A DNA stretch of 64,000 nt from Balaenoptera acutorostrata (Eukaryota; Chordata; Mammalia; Artiodactyla; Balaenopteridae): the NCBI RefSeq assembly GCF_949987535.1, contig NC_080066.1, positions 133,094,335 to 133,158,334 on the forward strand. Direction: 5' to 3'. Below are positions 15,101-30,100 of this stretch, piece by piece; positions within the stretch are counted from its first letter, which is position 1; every line of letters begins with the position of its first letter. Both the position numbers and the translations under genes were made by a program. Below the pieces are notes generated by a model. It was not told where the DNA came from. It ran no database searches and saw nothing but the letters and a program-made list of their open reading frames with translations.

Positions 15101-18100
15101 TCACTTCGGAACCCTGGTCAAGTTATGTAAATTCTCTATGCCTTGGTGCCCTCATTTGTAAAATGGAGATAATACTCATAGCATTACTGTGAGACGTAAA
15201 GAAGTTTATATGTGCAGAGTGCTCAGAACAACAGTAGGAGTATAATAAATATTAGCTATGGCACTGGTATTATGCTATATCTTAATAGACCATTTTACAG
15301 TAAACAGAACTGTTAAGTACAAAGGCTATCTAATAAAATGAAAAGATAAGCATTATAGAAAAGTTAATTACAGAGATATGTGGAAAACATACCAAAATTG
15401 GTGGGATATTGGTTTCTCATACGTTCTATAAATTTGTATAATGTGTTACAACTTTAAAATAAAACCAAAAAAATATGGCCCTTGGTCCTCAGTGGCTCTG
15501 GGGAATTAGTTAATAACACAGTAATACCGGACTCATTGATAAAGCTTAACAGTATGAACCAACAAAGAATGAGGAAGTGAGTGAAAATGGCCTCAAAGCA
15601 ACCAAAGTAGATGACAAAAATCTGAGCAGAAAGATGCTTACACGAGAATCCATCAAGCTCTCTAGAGTACCTACTTCTCATTTAAAAAACAAAGATAAAA
15701 CTATGCTTGGTTATTTTTATCCCAATTCACAGTTCATTAGAGTCATAAATTAGGGGCAGATTTGCTTCTAGAAACAGCCCAGTGACAGCACCTAGAAATA
15801 ACTGAGAGTCCAAAGCAGAAGTAGCAATTAAAATAACTAGAAGAAGTAAAAATAAAAATTTAAAAAACAAATCTGCATGGAATCACCTAGTTCAGGAACA
15901 GATATCTCTGTTCATCTCAATTAATGCTATAGGTATTACCTCAGTATAGCAAATTATAATAAATTCATAAAAAATAACTCTAACTCTTAAAATATATATA
16001 TAAATAACACTCAGCATCTAGAACTTTAAGACAGAAAACTAATCACCAAGGAATGATTAAATTTTTAATATCTTGCCTCGTTAGAGATAAACATTAGTTG
16101 ACATAATTTTACTTACAACAAATACTTCCTCTCTCCCAACTTTACTAAAAAAAAGGTTACTGTAACCTTATTTTGCCAGATAACAAAAGCTCAAATTTCT
16201 AATTAGGATTTACAAAATACCTTCTATCCTCTACATACCGTTTACATACATTATTTATTCCTTATAAAGCTGTCCTTTTTTTTTTTTAATATTTACCCTC
16301 CTTTAACAGAAGAAACAAATATAAATGGACAAGTTATTCACCCAAGATAACAGAACTCCACCATATAAGGAGTGACTTATTGATTTGTGACACAAATGTA
16401 AGCATGTAGTCTTCAAAGGATATTTTGGTTAAAGTATTACCATTCTTTCTCTAACACTGCAGGCCTAAAAAAATTATGCTGCATGTTATAAGTTGAATTT
16501 TATCTCACATAGCAATGTTTAAGCCAAAGAATCCTTGCAGAAAAGACGGCAAAGTTAGGGTTGGTAGAGCATTTTATCCCCCTTTCTTTACTGGCCTAAA
16601 GCTAGATATAAGTCTACAGTTCTTTACCCAACACCCTTGGGGCCAAATGTATTTTGGAAATCAGAACTTTTCAGATTTTAGAAAGGTAATACAGTACATG
16701 CAACATATGTTCAATATTATTCTAGCAGGGACTGGGACAGCAAACTTTTTTTTTTTTTTTTTCACACACACACACAGTGTATTTTATTTTTACAAGAGAT
16801 AAATAGACTGACACCAAGCATTGTACATGGATGACCACAACAAAAGCAACAATGATTGCAATTACCAAACATGAAGCAACCTTTAATCAAACACATAAAA
16901 ACATGAATATAAACATGCAGTAAAAACATGAATATTCGCACTGAATGAATCTGTACTAAATTTAAGGAGAAAAATGTTCATTTTTCAAAGTTTTCAGATT
17001 TGGGAATTAGGAATAAAGGATTATAGATATGTATCTGCCAAAATATGGTCATAGTTTTTATTAAGGAAAGCATATATATCTTTTTTTTCCAAAATGAGGC
17101 CACAAATTAAAAATAAGTACTTTCCCTTTTTCTTCCCTCTTTTTTTGGGGGGGAAGGGGTGTTGCAAGATTCATCTTTTGCTTATAATTAAAATGATCTA
17201 TATCGTTCTTTTCACTGATTTTTTAGAAGATCATTAATCTGTTCCAAAAGAACCAAAGAAGGATACAGAAACTCAATTTGGTTTAATTTTGTTTAGCCAA
17301 TTAAAAGGCTAACAAACTTACAAAAAAGGAGATACTAAAAAAAAGGAAGACTAGGAGAATCTATAAATCTAAATAAATAAATCCATAAATCAAATGGTTC
17401 TAATGGGTTCTAGGGCTCCTAGATTTTAATCATATCAGAGCTCTGGCTTAGTTTTAGATGTCACAGACATAACTCATGGTTCGTTTTTCTCTTTTCCAAA
17501 AATAACACAGACCATCATTAAGGAAAATGTTTAACAATCCAAGGCCAATATATCAAAAGCAGGTTTTTGCAATCTCTACCTTTTATCTATTTATGCAAAA
17601 TACCTGTATATATCACAAAAATTATATATATTACTAAGTACACAGAACTGCAAAACTCAGGAGGTAAATTTTTCTTTTCCAGAAACTGGGTTTTCTTTTT
17701 AAATTGTTTTATTGTGGTAAAATATATATAACATGAAATTTGCCATTTTAACCATGTTTAAGAGCACAATTCAATGGCATTAATTGTACACATTCACAAT
17801 GTTATGCAACCATCATTGCTGTTTCCAAACTTTTCTATGACCTCAAACAGAAACACTGTAACCATTAAGCAATAACACCCCATTCTCCCCTCCCCCTAAC
17901 TCCTGGTCACCTCAAATGTACTTACTGCCTCTATCAATTTGCCTACTCTCTATATATCATATAAGTGGAATCATACAATATTTGTCCTTTTGTGTCTGGC
18001 CTATTTCATTTATCTTAATGTTTTCAATGTTTATCCATATTGCAGCATGTATCAGAACTTCATTTCTTTTTACGGCTGAATAGTATTCCATTGTACGTGT

Positions 18101-21100
18101 ATACCACACTTTGTTTATACATTCATCTGCTGATGGATACTTGGGTTGTTTCCACCTTTTGGCTGTTGTGAATAATGCTGCTGTGAACATGGGTGTACAA
18201 GTATTTGCTTCCCTGTCTTCAATATTTTTGGATATATGCTGAGGAGTTGAACTGTTAAGTCATATGGTAATTCTGTGTTTAGCTTTTTGAGGAACTGCCA
18301 AACTGTTAGAAATAATTTTTTAAATTATTTTAAAAGAATTTCTTTTCCTTAGGCACAATCTTAATATGCATAAAAAAATGTTATACCATCAGCTTCACAG
18401 AAGTTGTCTGAGGAATCATCATGCTTGGTCCACTGAAGAACAGCCTTCTGTGTTTCTTCACTTTAAACAAAGAAAAGAAATAGAGTTATTCTTTTTCTTA
18501 AGTTAACATTTCACATGAAAAAGCGTAAAATACTACTGCAAAAAAACCCCAAACCTTAGAGATTCATCCACAGCTCCAAGTCGTTCGGCTTGCTCACATT
18601 CTTCAATGAGATTATTGGCTTCTTCAGAATACTAAAACAAAAGGGAAATAAATAGAATTCAACTGATTGCATTTTTAAAACTTTTAAAAAAGAATTTCAA
18701 AGGAATTTGGGGTTCTTTTATACATAGCACCATCCCCCTGGCTTCAAAACTTAAAAAAAAAAAAAATTAGCCCCACATTCCTCGTGAAGTTAAAAAATAA
18801 AAGTCTTTGCCCTTTGTTTTGTTGACGAACACGATTTACTATATGTTGACAAAATAAAGAATAGTTTATAGTCTGATAACTCATTATCAAAATGTCCATT
18901 AAGAAAATCTTTGAGGTTAAAGAAATCACTTGGCAAGGAGTCATGGAGCAATGTCCCACTTTCCTAATGACCTAACTGTGAGCATCAGTTTTCTCTTCCA
19001 TAAAATAAGTGGTTGGGCTAGATCTTGTGTGTCTACGATCCATTTCAGCTCTAAATGCCATGATTCTAAAAATGCCCTGGAGTCTACCAAATCTTATAAA
19101 AAGTATTCCAATATCTTTAGATGCTTAAAATATATTCTTTAACAACCACATTTCGTCTCAATGTCTAAGTCACTATATATATTCTGCTAGCTGTGTACAT
19201 GGCACAGGGGAAGTGAGTGTGGATCATGAGATTTCACAACACACCAGTCATCACCACCGTACAGCTAAAAGACAACATTGGAAGCAGGAGGCCACAAATT
19301 CAATCACTCAACAAATATTAACTGAGTGCCTATTATGTCCTTATTGTTAGGATGACCACACAAATGACTGTCCAGACTAGGACTCTTTTGAGGATAAAAG
19401 GGAACACTAAAATAACTGAAATGATACAATTTTTTGAAACACTTATGTACTGAATTACAACGTTGTTTCATTACGTTGGTCGACCTAAAGACCGTTCAAT
19501 TCAAAAACTACTTTCAAAAATGAAATTCTGGGGCTTCCCTGGTGGCGCAGTGGTTGAGAATCTGCCTGCTAATGCAGGGGACACGGGTTCGAGCCCTGGT
19601 CTGGGAAGATCCCACATGCCACGGAGCAGCTGGGCCCGTGAGCCACAATTGCTGAGCCTGCGCGTCTGGAGCCTGTGCCCCGCAACGGGAGGGGCCGCGA
19701 TGGAGAAAGGCCCGCGCACCGCGATGAAGAGCGGTCCCCGCACCGCGATGAAGAGTGGCCCCCGCTTGCCGCAACTGGAGAAAGCCCTCGCACGAACCGA
19801 AGACCCAATACAGACAAAAATAAATAAATTAATTAATTAAAAAGAAAATCCTTTAAAAAAAAAAAAAATGAAATTCTTTTATACATTATTAAGTATTAAT
19901 GCGTAAAGGGATATGCTGTGTTCAGCCTACTCTCAAATGGTTCAGAAAACAATAAGAATATGTATATAGAAAAAGCATGCTAAAACAAATGAGGCAAAAT
20001 ATTAAAAATTAGTGAATGTTTATAAAAAGTGTACAAAATGTCTTTATATTAATATTGCTACTTTTCTTTTTTTTTTTTTTTTTTAATTTTATTTATTTAT
20101 TTATTTATTTATTTATGGCTGTGTTGGGTCTTCATTTCTGTGCGAGGGCCCTCTCCAGCTGCGGCAAGTGGGGGCCACTCTTCATCGCGGTGCGCAGGCC
20201 TCTCACCATCGCGGCCTCTCCCGTTGCGGAGCACAGGCTCCAGACGCGCAGGCTCAGCAACTGTGGCTCACGGGCTTAGTCGCTCCGCGGCATGCGGGAT
20301 CCTCCCAGACCAGGGCTCGAACCCGTGTCCCCTGCATTGGCAGGCAGACTCTCAACCACTGCGCCACCAGGGAAGCCCGCTACTTTTCTATATGACATTA
20401 TTTCAAAATAAAAAGTTAAAAATACTTATCAAAAAGTAAACAAAATTGTTCAAAAGATAACATATACCTATGTATTTTAATATACCTATGTATATTTAAA
20501 ATAAAATTTTTTAACTTTATTAAAACATAAGTTAAACAAAATAACTTTTCTTAGTTCCTACTTAATAATTTAATCAGCTTTGTAAGTCACATCTGTCTCA
20601 AAACTATGTCATTGGCATTTTTTCTGAAGAAAAATAATTTTTCCAATACGCTTATTATTTTCAATGTTTCATAAAATTGCCCACAATCGTCTTCAAAGTT
20701 AATTTTAAGGTTAATTTGAAATCATCCATACCTTCAACTGACTCTTCCCTGCAGATATAATTTTTAATTGAGAAAATATTATCTCCACAGGTAAATATAT
20801 GAAAATATTTTAGCCCACATATTTTCACAGTTCTAGTCTTTGCCTCTAAAATAAATTTCTTCAGTAAATATTCTAAGATAAAACTCATCAAATAAGTTGT
20901 CTTTATTTTTTAAATTATTTTAAATGTTTTGCCAAATAGAGATTCCATGAAATTGTAAGCCTTCTTAATTTCATTCCATTTCAGGTCAGAATATAAATTT
21001 ATCCAGCTAAAAGCAAGAGTTCACCAAGAGGAGACTCTTCCCACAAGGGGAGATTCTCCAAAATACAATTACAAAATTTCAGAATTTAATCTAGTACACC

Positions 21101-24100
21101 ATTTGAGCTTTCCTCACTTAATGTGTACAATTCCTCCCTAGTTTTCATAGGAATAAATATTTAAGGTCTTTGTTTACAAGCTTTGTTATAATAAGTGCAA
21201 CTTGCTAAATCTTCAAAAGCTGAAATTTGTTTTGTTCTTTTCTTTAAGCATTCCACTAATTCATACTTTGAATAATGATTTTCTACTGATTTTGAAAATG
21301 CAACCAACATTTAGAGGGTTCATTTATTAAAAATCAATCAACACCAATGAAGGACTCTTGGGTTGTTTTACAAAATAGTTCTTCAAAGGCTCAAACATTT
21401 ATAAAATTGGATTGATGATGGACAGCAAAGAAAGTCCTACTGCCATGCTAAGGTAATATTTTCTTCAGCATCATCTTCATTTCAAAACTTTATAGTCATT
21501 ACTTAGTATATAACATAAACACAAAAACCTATATATTTTGACAATTACCACTTCTATCTTAAGTGGTAAGATATCACAGCATGTTTGGATGCAGTTATGA
21601 ATTATGTATATACCTCAACCAATTACAAATTCATTTCTGCTCCACAGATTTCTTGATTTAGTAAGGACATTGTTTTTACCAGGACATTGTTTTTACCAAA
21701 ATCTGTATGTGTATTATCACCACAAAACAAACCCTTTGTCTTCAATTTTGAACTTTAAATGAATTTATACTACCGTTCAGTGACAAATGTTTTCCTTCAA
21801 CAGAATGAACTTCCAAAAGTTTTACTTTGAGTCCATCAACTGAATGGAAAAATCAAACAATTTTTGGAATTAAATGATTTTCTATTGGAAACAGCTGATA
21901 ATGGCATCATCTAATAATGTGCAAAGCTCTGCACTGGAGCCAACACATTAATAGCTATGACTTCACTCTGTGTATGCATAAGAAAATGCAGAATCAAAAA
22001 TGAGTAAAATTAGTTTAGGTCTAAGGTGGGAAAAGTGCAGAACAGTGGTTTCCTCTAGGGAAGGAGTATGGATTGGCTGGGACAGAGTATGAAGCAACTT
22101 TCTAGGGTAACAGTAACGTTCTATATTGAAACAGAAGCCTAAGTTACACAGGTGTATGCATTTAACAAATGCACACTTAAGACTTGTGCACTTCATTGTA
22201 TATTAATTTTATGAAACATACACGTATGCAAATATTGGACTCTACTTAATGATATACTTCCAGTTATGTATATATCCAGTTAATGACATATAGTGAGGGC
22301 AATGTGTACTGATGCTCACAATTTATTTGAAATGAATCAAAAAAATAAGATGGTTTAATGGATGGCTAGAAGGATTGACAGATGGACAGATATGTGGTAA
22401 AGTGAGTTTATGAAAATGTTAATGGAAGAATCTAGGTGATTAGTATAAGAGTATTCTCAGGAAAATTCCTTCAACTTTGCTGTATGCATGAAAATTTTCA
22501 TAATAAAATATCAGAAAAATTTAATTTAGAACAGTTATTTAGTCTAAATGAAAAATCACATATCCCAGAATGATAATGTAAATGCACTGTCTCCAGATAC
22601 ACGTGTCAAATTGTCTTAAACACAGTCTTCTTAAAACAAACACTAACTTACAAAGTAGATGCTAAGGCTGTGTCAGCAGATCTGTGTGTTTGGATTTTCA
22701 TATGATCAGTGATACTTCCATGGCCCTTATGGATAGTAAACGATGACCTTTGTGCAAGTTATATGTCATCATCAACTGTTCTAAGAAATGGAAATTCAGT
22801 ACTTCATTTTTCATTAAACATGTACTTCCTTTTTCCTCTTTTAGTTATTTCAGGCAAAAGGATTCATTGTAAAATTTTAAAAGTACTAAATAGTAATAAG
22901 TGGTTGATTTGCACTATGCAATAAAGGATTAAAGCCACTATAAAGGACTACTCTCTGTATGCAGGATTGCTCATCCTCTGTTTCCCATACATATTTCTCA
23001 TAAGCCTAACCTATAATTTCCCAGGTTTTTCACTGACCAGTCAAATGGCAGCTTGGCAGCTTAAGATATATCACAGGTATGACACATACCACAGTACAAA
23101 TGGCTGCTAACTCCAAAAGACCAGCAGCACAGCAGTGGCCAATGCTTCTCCCCCCACTTGCCAAGACTGTAAGGACACAGGGAGGGGGAAGGGTAAGCTG
23201 GGACGAAGTGAGAGAGTGGGATGGACATATATACACTATCAAATGTAAAACAGATAGCTAGTGGGAAGCAGCCGCATAGCACAGGGAGATCAGCTTGATG
23301 CTTTGTGACCACCTACAGGGGTGGGATAGGGAGGGTGGGAGGGAGATGCAAGAGGGAGGGCACATGGGGGTATATGTATACATATAGCTGATTCACTTTG
23401 TTATACAGCAGAAACACACCATTGTAAAGCAATTATACTCCAATAAAGATGTTAAAAAAAAAAAAAGACTGTAAGGAGTTAGCTGTCCCCAGCCATTTGT
23501 GACTGACTGAAATTATTTTATCAGTAGTCACCTAGGATGTTGTCTTTGAAAGAAAGGTTTAGTTTCTTTACATCTAGAAAAGGTCAGGAGAAGAAGGACA
23601 AGTTATTATTGGTCATCTTTGTGTTGAAGTAAGAAGTCTTTAGTGTACATACATCTGAAATATTATATGAGAGAGAAGACAACAGAGGAAGCTAGAAATA
23701 CAAAGCATTTGGTCAACCAAATCTATCCGAACTTACTTTAATGCAACTGTTAATATTTTATTTAAAAAATTTAAAACGCAAGACAAATAATAAATCAGAC
23801 AGGATGCCAGAACAACAAGCATAAACTGGTTCTGTCCCAGGCAAACCTTGGCATATGGTCACTTTATTTGCTCTTGTTACTAAATAAGGGCTTTGGATTT
23901 TACTGCAAGGGAGACGGGACACTTTAAACAGAGGAGAGATACAATCTGATATCTTTGTTTAAAAAAAAAATCACTCTGGGGCTTCCCTGGTGGCACAGTG
24001 GTTAAGAATCCACCTGCCAATGCAGGGGACAAGGGTTCGAGCCCTGGTCTGGGAAGATCCCACATGCTGCAGAGCAGCTAAGCCCGTGTGCCACAACTAC

Positions 24101-27100
24101 TGAGCCTGCGCTCTAGAGCCCACGAGCCGCAACTACTGAAGCCCGCGCACCCTAGAGCCCGTGCTCCTCAACAAGAGAAGCCACCGCAATGAGAAGCCTG
24201 TGCACCACAACGAAGAGTAGCCCCCGCTCGCTGCAATTAGAGAAAGCCCAAGGGCGGCAACGAAGAACCAACACAGCCAAAAATAAATAAATAAATAAAT
24301 CTATTGGGAAAAAAATCACTCTGGCTGCTGTCTTTAGAACAGACTAATATAGAGAGCATGGTTACAAGTAGGGAGACCATTTAAGAGGCTACTGCCATAA
24401 TCCAGACAAAAAGTGATAATGACTTGAAATACAGCAGTAGCAATAAAGATTGTAAGATTCTGGGTGTATTTTAAAACCCTGTGATCAAAAATTGAATTTG
24501 TTCACCAAAAAGGCCTCGAAACAATTAGCACCGCAATGGCTCAGGTTATGATCATTAAACACCATTTCTCACTAAAAGAGCTAAGCGTTCCTTAGAAAAG
24601 TGGTTAATTCCAAGACTGAAGCACGAAAGGTACAAACTAAGCCTAGGACATCTTTTCATAATGGAAAGCAAAAAATCTATGAAGACTACTAGGATCATCT
24701 CAAAAGGCAACAATTCCTAACTTGAAGGAGCTTCTCATGGCCAAAGATGGAACTCAAGCATTGAAACAAATAATGACTAAATGACTAGAGAAGATTCCAA
24801 TATATTAAATATGTCAAAACTTAAGTTCATATTAATACTTTAAAATAAAAACCTTATTGGGCAACTTTGGAAGGTGCTGGGGCATCAACTCATAATTATT
24901 CTGAAAACTGTTAAACAAAGGAAAAGAATGAAGCATTTATTCTATGTGTTCTATATAAACTGTATTTCAAGGCATCCAAAGAGTTGACAAGAAAAGGTCT
25001 TTATACAATAATAACGGATAGTTAGTATAGAAAAAATGATAAAATTAGAATATCAATATTTTCAAACCCCCAATGAAATAACGCAATTAGGTAATAATCA
25101 TCAAGGCTGCTAAAACCTTCAGGTAAAAAGCTAGTAGGGAACATTATAATGGACATATAATGACCCAAAAGATCAATCTTAACATCGTGAAAAAAAAGAG
25201 GAAACCAGACATTATGTGATGCAACTGTAAGTACACAGCAACTCTAATGAATATATATCAAAAAATTAATCTGAATCTGATAAGCCTTAATATCTAACTA
25301 CAGGGCACCACATGCAAAAGGATGAAACTAACCCCTTTTTTACCCCATGTGCAAAAATCAACTCAACATGGATTAAAGGCTTAAACTTAAGACCTGAACC
25401 CATAAGAAAACATAGAGGGTAAGCTCCTTGGTACCAGACTTAGCAAAGGTATTTTGGATTTGACACCAAAAGCAAAGGCAACAAAAGCAAAAATAAACAA
25501 ATTGGGACTACATCAAACTAAAAACCTTCAGCACGGCAAAGGAAACCAATAACAAAACGAAAGGGCAGCCTACAGAATGGGAGAAAAATATGCAGATCGG
25601 TTATCTGGTAAGAAGTTAATATCCAAAATATATTAAAGAACTCACACAACTTAATGGCAAAAAATCAAACAATTCAATTAAAAACCGGGCAGAGGAACTG
25701 AAAAGACATTTTTACAAAGAAGACATACAAATGAGGTACCTGAAAAGGTGCTCAGCATCACTAATCATTAGGAAAATGCAAATCAAAACCATGAGACATC
25801 ACCTCACACCTGTTAGAATGGCCATCACCAAAAAGACAAGGGATAACCAGCACTGGCAGGGATGAAGAGAAAAGGGAACTATTGTGCACTGTTGGTGGGA
25901 ATGTAAATTGGTGCAACCACTATGAAAAACAGTATAGAGGTTTCTCAAAAAATTGAAAATGGAACTACCAAATGCCCGAGCAATCCCATTTCTGGGTATA
26001 TATCCCAAGGAAATGAAAACAGGATATCAAAGAGATATCTGCACTCCCATGTTCATTGCAGCATTATTCACAATAGTCAAGATACGTAAACAATCTGTCT
26101 GTCAATGGTTGAATGTAAAAAGAAGATGTGAGATATATATATGATGAAATATTATTCGGCCATGAGAAGGAAGGAAATCCTGCCATTTGCTACAACATGG
26201 ATGGGCCTTGAGGGCACTGTGCTAAATGAAATAAGCCAGACAGAGAAAGACAAATACTGCATGGTATCACTTATATGTAGAAACAAAAAAAAAGGTCAAA
26301 CTCACAGAAACAGAGAGTAGAAAAGTGGTTGCCAGGGGCAAGGAGGTGGGGAAAGCAGGGAGAGGTTGGTAAAAGGGTACAGACTTTCAGCTATAAGATG
26401 AATAAGGTCTGAGGATCTAATGTGTAACATGGTGACCACAGTTGATGTATCATTGTTGTTGTATTGTATCATTTATATTTGCTGAGAGTAGAACTTAAAT
26501 GATCTCACCAAAAAAAAAAAAAGATAAATATGTGAGATGACGGATGAGTTAATTAACTAAATGAGAGGAATCCTTTCAAAATGTATGCATGTATCAAATC
26601 ATCACAATGTACACTATAAACATCTTACAATTTTATTAGTCAACTGTACCTCAATAAAGCAGAAAATAAGTAATTTTAAAGGGGAATCTGACTCTGATAA
26701 GCTATAATTCTTAACTACCAGTTTACGGAAAATGAAGAGAGTGATATGTTAAATGACATGACAGGGACACAATCACTAAATACATAATGTGGGAAATTCT
26801 ATAGGATATTGATTCATTTCCCTCAACACATAAGTGGCAAAGAAAGAAAAAAGGGCGGTGGGGTGGGGAATGAATCTAGATTAAAAGAGACTTAAGAGCA
26901 GGAAATGTTCAAGTAGAACCAGAAAATAAAGAAGTGCTAACAAAAGGGAAAAAAACCAGTGATGGGGGTATGTCAAAGGGACACAGGAGCCAAGTGAAAC
27001 AGCTCCCAACTGGGAAAACTGAAACGATATGAACAACAAAATAAAGGAGTACTAGGTTATCATCCACGATAGAAAATAAATACCCACAAGACAAAGAAAT

Positions 27101-30100
27101 GATTGAACAAATAAGGAAATGGAGGGAAAAGATAACAAATCTCTCACATTGAAGAATTCCAAACAATTTATATCCTCAAGGAGATGAAGCACTCCTAAAA
27201 TGTGGGTGGGGCCTAGTAACTTCCTTCCAAAGAATACAGTATGGAAACGGCAAAAAAAGAATAAACCTGCAGTGGAGAAACCTGACAAAAAATACCTCAG
27301 CCAGGTGATCAAGGTTAACATTAACAGTGATAAGTCATGTTGATAGTATGTACCCTTGATATAGGATGTGATGAAATGGCACTTTTTTTTTTTTAACCTC
27401 TCTGGTCTTCTTTCCAAAAATACATAACCCCAGTCTAATCATGAGAAAAATACCCGACAAATCCCAATTGAGGGACACTCCACAAAATACCTGACCAGTA
27501 CTCCTCTGAAACACCTCATCGAAAACAAGGAAAGTCTGAGAAACTGTCACAGCCAAGAGGAGCCTAAGGAGACATGACAACTAAATATAATGTGGTTTCC
27601 AGGATGGGATCCTGGAACAGAAAAAGGACATTAGGTAGAAAACTAAGGAAATCTGAATGAACTATGGACTTTAGTTAGTGATAACATATCAAAATTGGTT
27701 CATTAATTGTAACAAATGTACCATACTAATGTAAGGTGTTAATTATAGAGGAAACTGGGTATGGAGTATACGGAAAATCTGTACTATCTCTACAATTTTT
27801 CTGTAAACCTAAAACTATTATAAATTTTTTCATTTATTTAAAAAGAGAGAGAGAGAGACATAGAGACATCAACTAAGTGTAATGTGTGGAATATGTTTGA
27901 ATCCTGTTTCAAATCAACTATTAAGGCACATATGAAACAACTAGAGAAATTGGAACCCTGACTTTGGTGATGTGGGGCTTTTTTAGTGTTTTTTGTCTTA
28001 GAGATGTATATGAAGTATTTGTAAACAAAATGAGTTATCTCGGATTGGCTTTGAAATAACTGGGAGAATGGAATGGGAGGTACAGATGAAACAAGATTGA
28101 CCACATATTGGTAACTGCTAAAGCTGCGTGATGGGTACACATGTTTTATTTTGTTTTTTCCCCTCTACTTTTACCTTTCAAGTTTTCTTTAATAAAGAGT
28201 TAAAGAAAAGAAACAAAAGAATTACAGCCACTGAGTACAAATAACTTTCAAGGGGTTTCACTGCAAAGGGGAGCAGAGAAGTGGGGTAGTAGCTGGCAGG
28301 GGAAGTTAATTTTTTTAGTTTTTGCTCAATACTAGACACATTAATAAGTATACGTACATACCTTGTAGCTTGCAGATTTAATTCCATCAGGAACTTCATC
28401 CTGAAAAAAATTTTTAAATGCTTTTAGATGACATTTATTCTATCTTCTGAAAAAATATTTTAAAGCTCTACGATTTATAAGAAAAATTCACAAAACAAAT
28501 TACTGAAGTTAACAGGTTATTTTTTAACTGAGAATAGTTAGGCAGTCTTTATGTTATTCCTTAAAAGCAAACAAAAAATCCAACAAGTTATGCTATGGAT
28601 TATACACATATTATATTACAGCACGGAAATGTAAAAATAGTCACTTAGCCATTATTCCTTTTAATGCTCAAATTGTCCCACATTTGGCCACTAGAAGACC
28701 CACTAAGTGCTGACCTGTGTCTTTTTTAGCTGACCTGTGTCTTTATCTGCACCTGTGTCTTATTTATATTACCCCAGTAATCTTTAACAGCACTTTTTGT
28801 TTTCTGTTATGACAAGATACTCCAGGTTCATCTTGTATATTTCTTGTTCCAGTCTTGGAATCAACCATTTTTTAAGGCGCTTTCCGCTTTCAGAGGAAAA
28901 TGGTACTAGTTTTTAGTTGTGTGTTGGCCACTTAATAACACAAGACCTATCTGCCTATCCTCAAAGTGATGTTGTGAGTAGAGAGAATGATGTATGTGGG
29001 AGAGCTCTGTAAATTGCAGGGTCCTATTCTAATGCTAAGCATATTCAGTACATTCCTGAAATAGATTACACCTGCCCAAAGGGAAGGACCTACACAGAGA
29101 CTATCACTTTATTGTGTACTCTTCTACACTCTGAACTAGGTCAATGTATAGTCTTTAGTCTTTTCCTATGACCAGATATTTAGACGGTTTCTAATTTTTT
29201 CATATAATAAACTATGCCAAATTTATAGACTGATTTCAGCCGAACTGACATCTTTACAATATTCAGTGTTGCTTTATGGCCATCTCTGGACATCTAATTA
29301 TTTTAGTAAGTGAAATTCTTAGCAGAATTGCTAGGTCAAAGGATATGTACCTTTTTTTTTTTTTTTCACACACACACACACTGTATTTTATTTTTACAAG
29401 AGATAAATAGACTGACATCAAGCATTGTACATGGATGACCACAACAAAAGCAACAATGATTGCAATTACCAAACATGAAACACACTCATACTATGTGATA
29501 TGTACCTTTTTTATTGTTTGGATACATTTGCTGAATTGATCTCCAAACAGACTTAGCCACCAGAGTGCTCATTTCTTATTCCCAGACTAACAGCTGGATA
29601 TTGTTTTTCTTTTTCACATTGGCCAATTAATAATGGAAGTGAAAGAACATTGTTCTGATTCATTATAAAGGGAATAAATAACCGGCCTTTCGACTGACAG
29701 AGAGTCCAGCCTCTATGGGCAGACAATCTGAGAATTCCTAAGTAAAGCCAGTGGTTTTGTCCAGACCCTCCCCAAGGAAGAAAATTAATACATCCACAAA
29801 AAAAGGGAGGGATTGTATTTGTACCTCAATTAATTTCATTTTTTTTTAAATACTACAAACATAACTTTGGGTAAGACATAAGAAGAAAAACAGGGCTTCC
29901 CTGGTGGTGCAATGGTTGAGAATCCGCCTGCCAATGCAGGGGACACGGGTTCAAGCCCTGGTCTGGGAAGATCCCACATGCCGCAGAGCAACTGGGCCCG
30001 TGAGCCACAACTACTGAGCCTGCGCGTCTGGAGCCTGTGCTCCGCAACAAGAGAGGCCGTGATAGTGAGAGGCCCGCGCACCGCGATGAAGAGTGGCCCC

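Larger units (their letters stand above)
14487..18386 (-). other. ERO1A: ERO1A intron 6
   Basis: Holds a MIR, a retroposon copy and an antisense L1. The stretches 15300-16730 and 16890-17680 show nothing recognisable. Confidence 0.78.
18632..28361 (-). other. ERO1A: ERO1A intron 4
   Basis: The largest intron, 9.7 kb, filled with CHR copies 4-6, a young L1 tail, a 1.4-kb L1 and older L1 remnants. The stretches 20400-21950 and 22510-23150 show nothing recognisable. Confidence 0.82.

Noticed and set aside
19463..19840. 125-codon open frame on the plus strand
   Set aside because: It lies in a CHR SINE. The same peptide wording recurs in every CHR copy, so it is repeat sequence and not a gene.
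25799..26144. Possible live L1 reverse transcriptase
   Set aside because: Only the C-terminal part of ORF2 is present and frames are broken within about 60 codons, so it is a dead, 5'-truncated copy.
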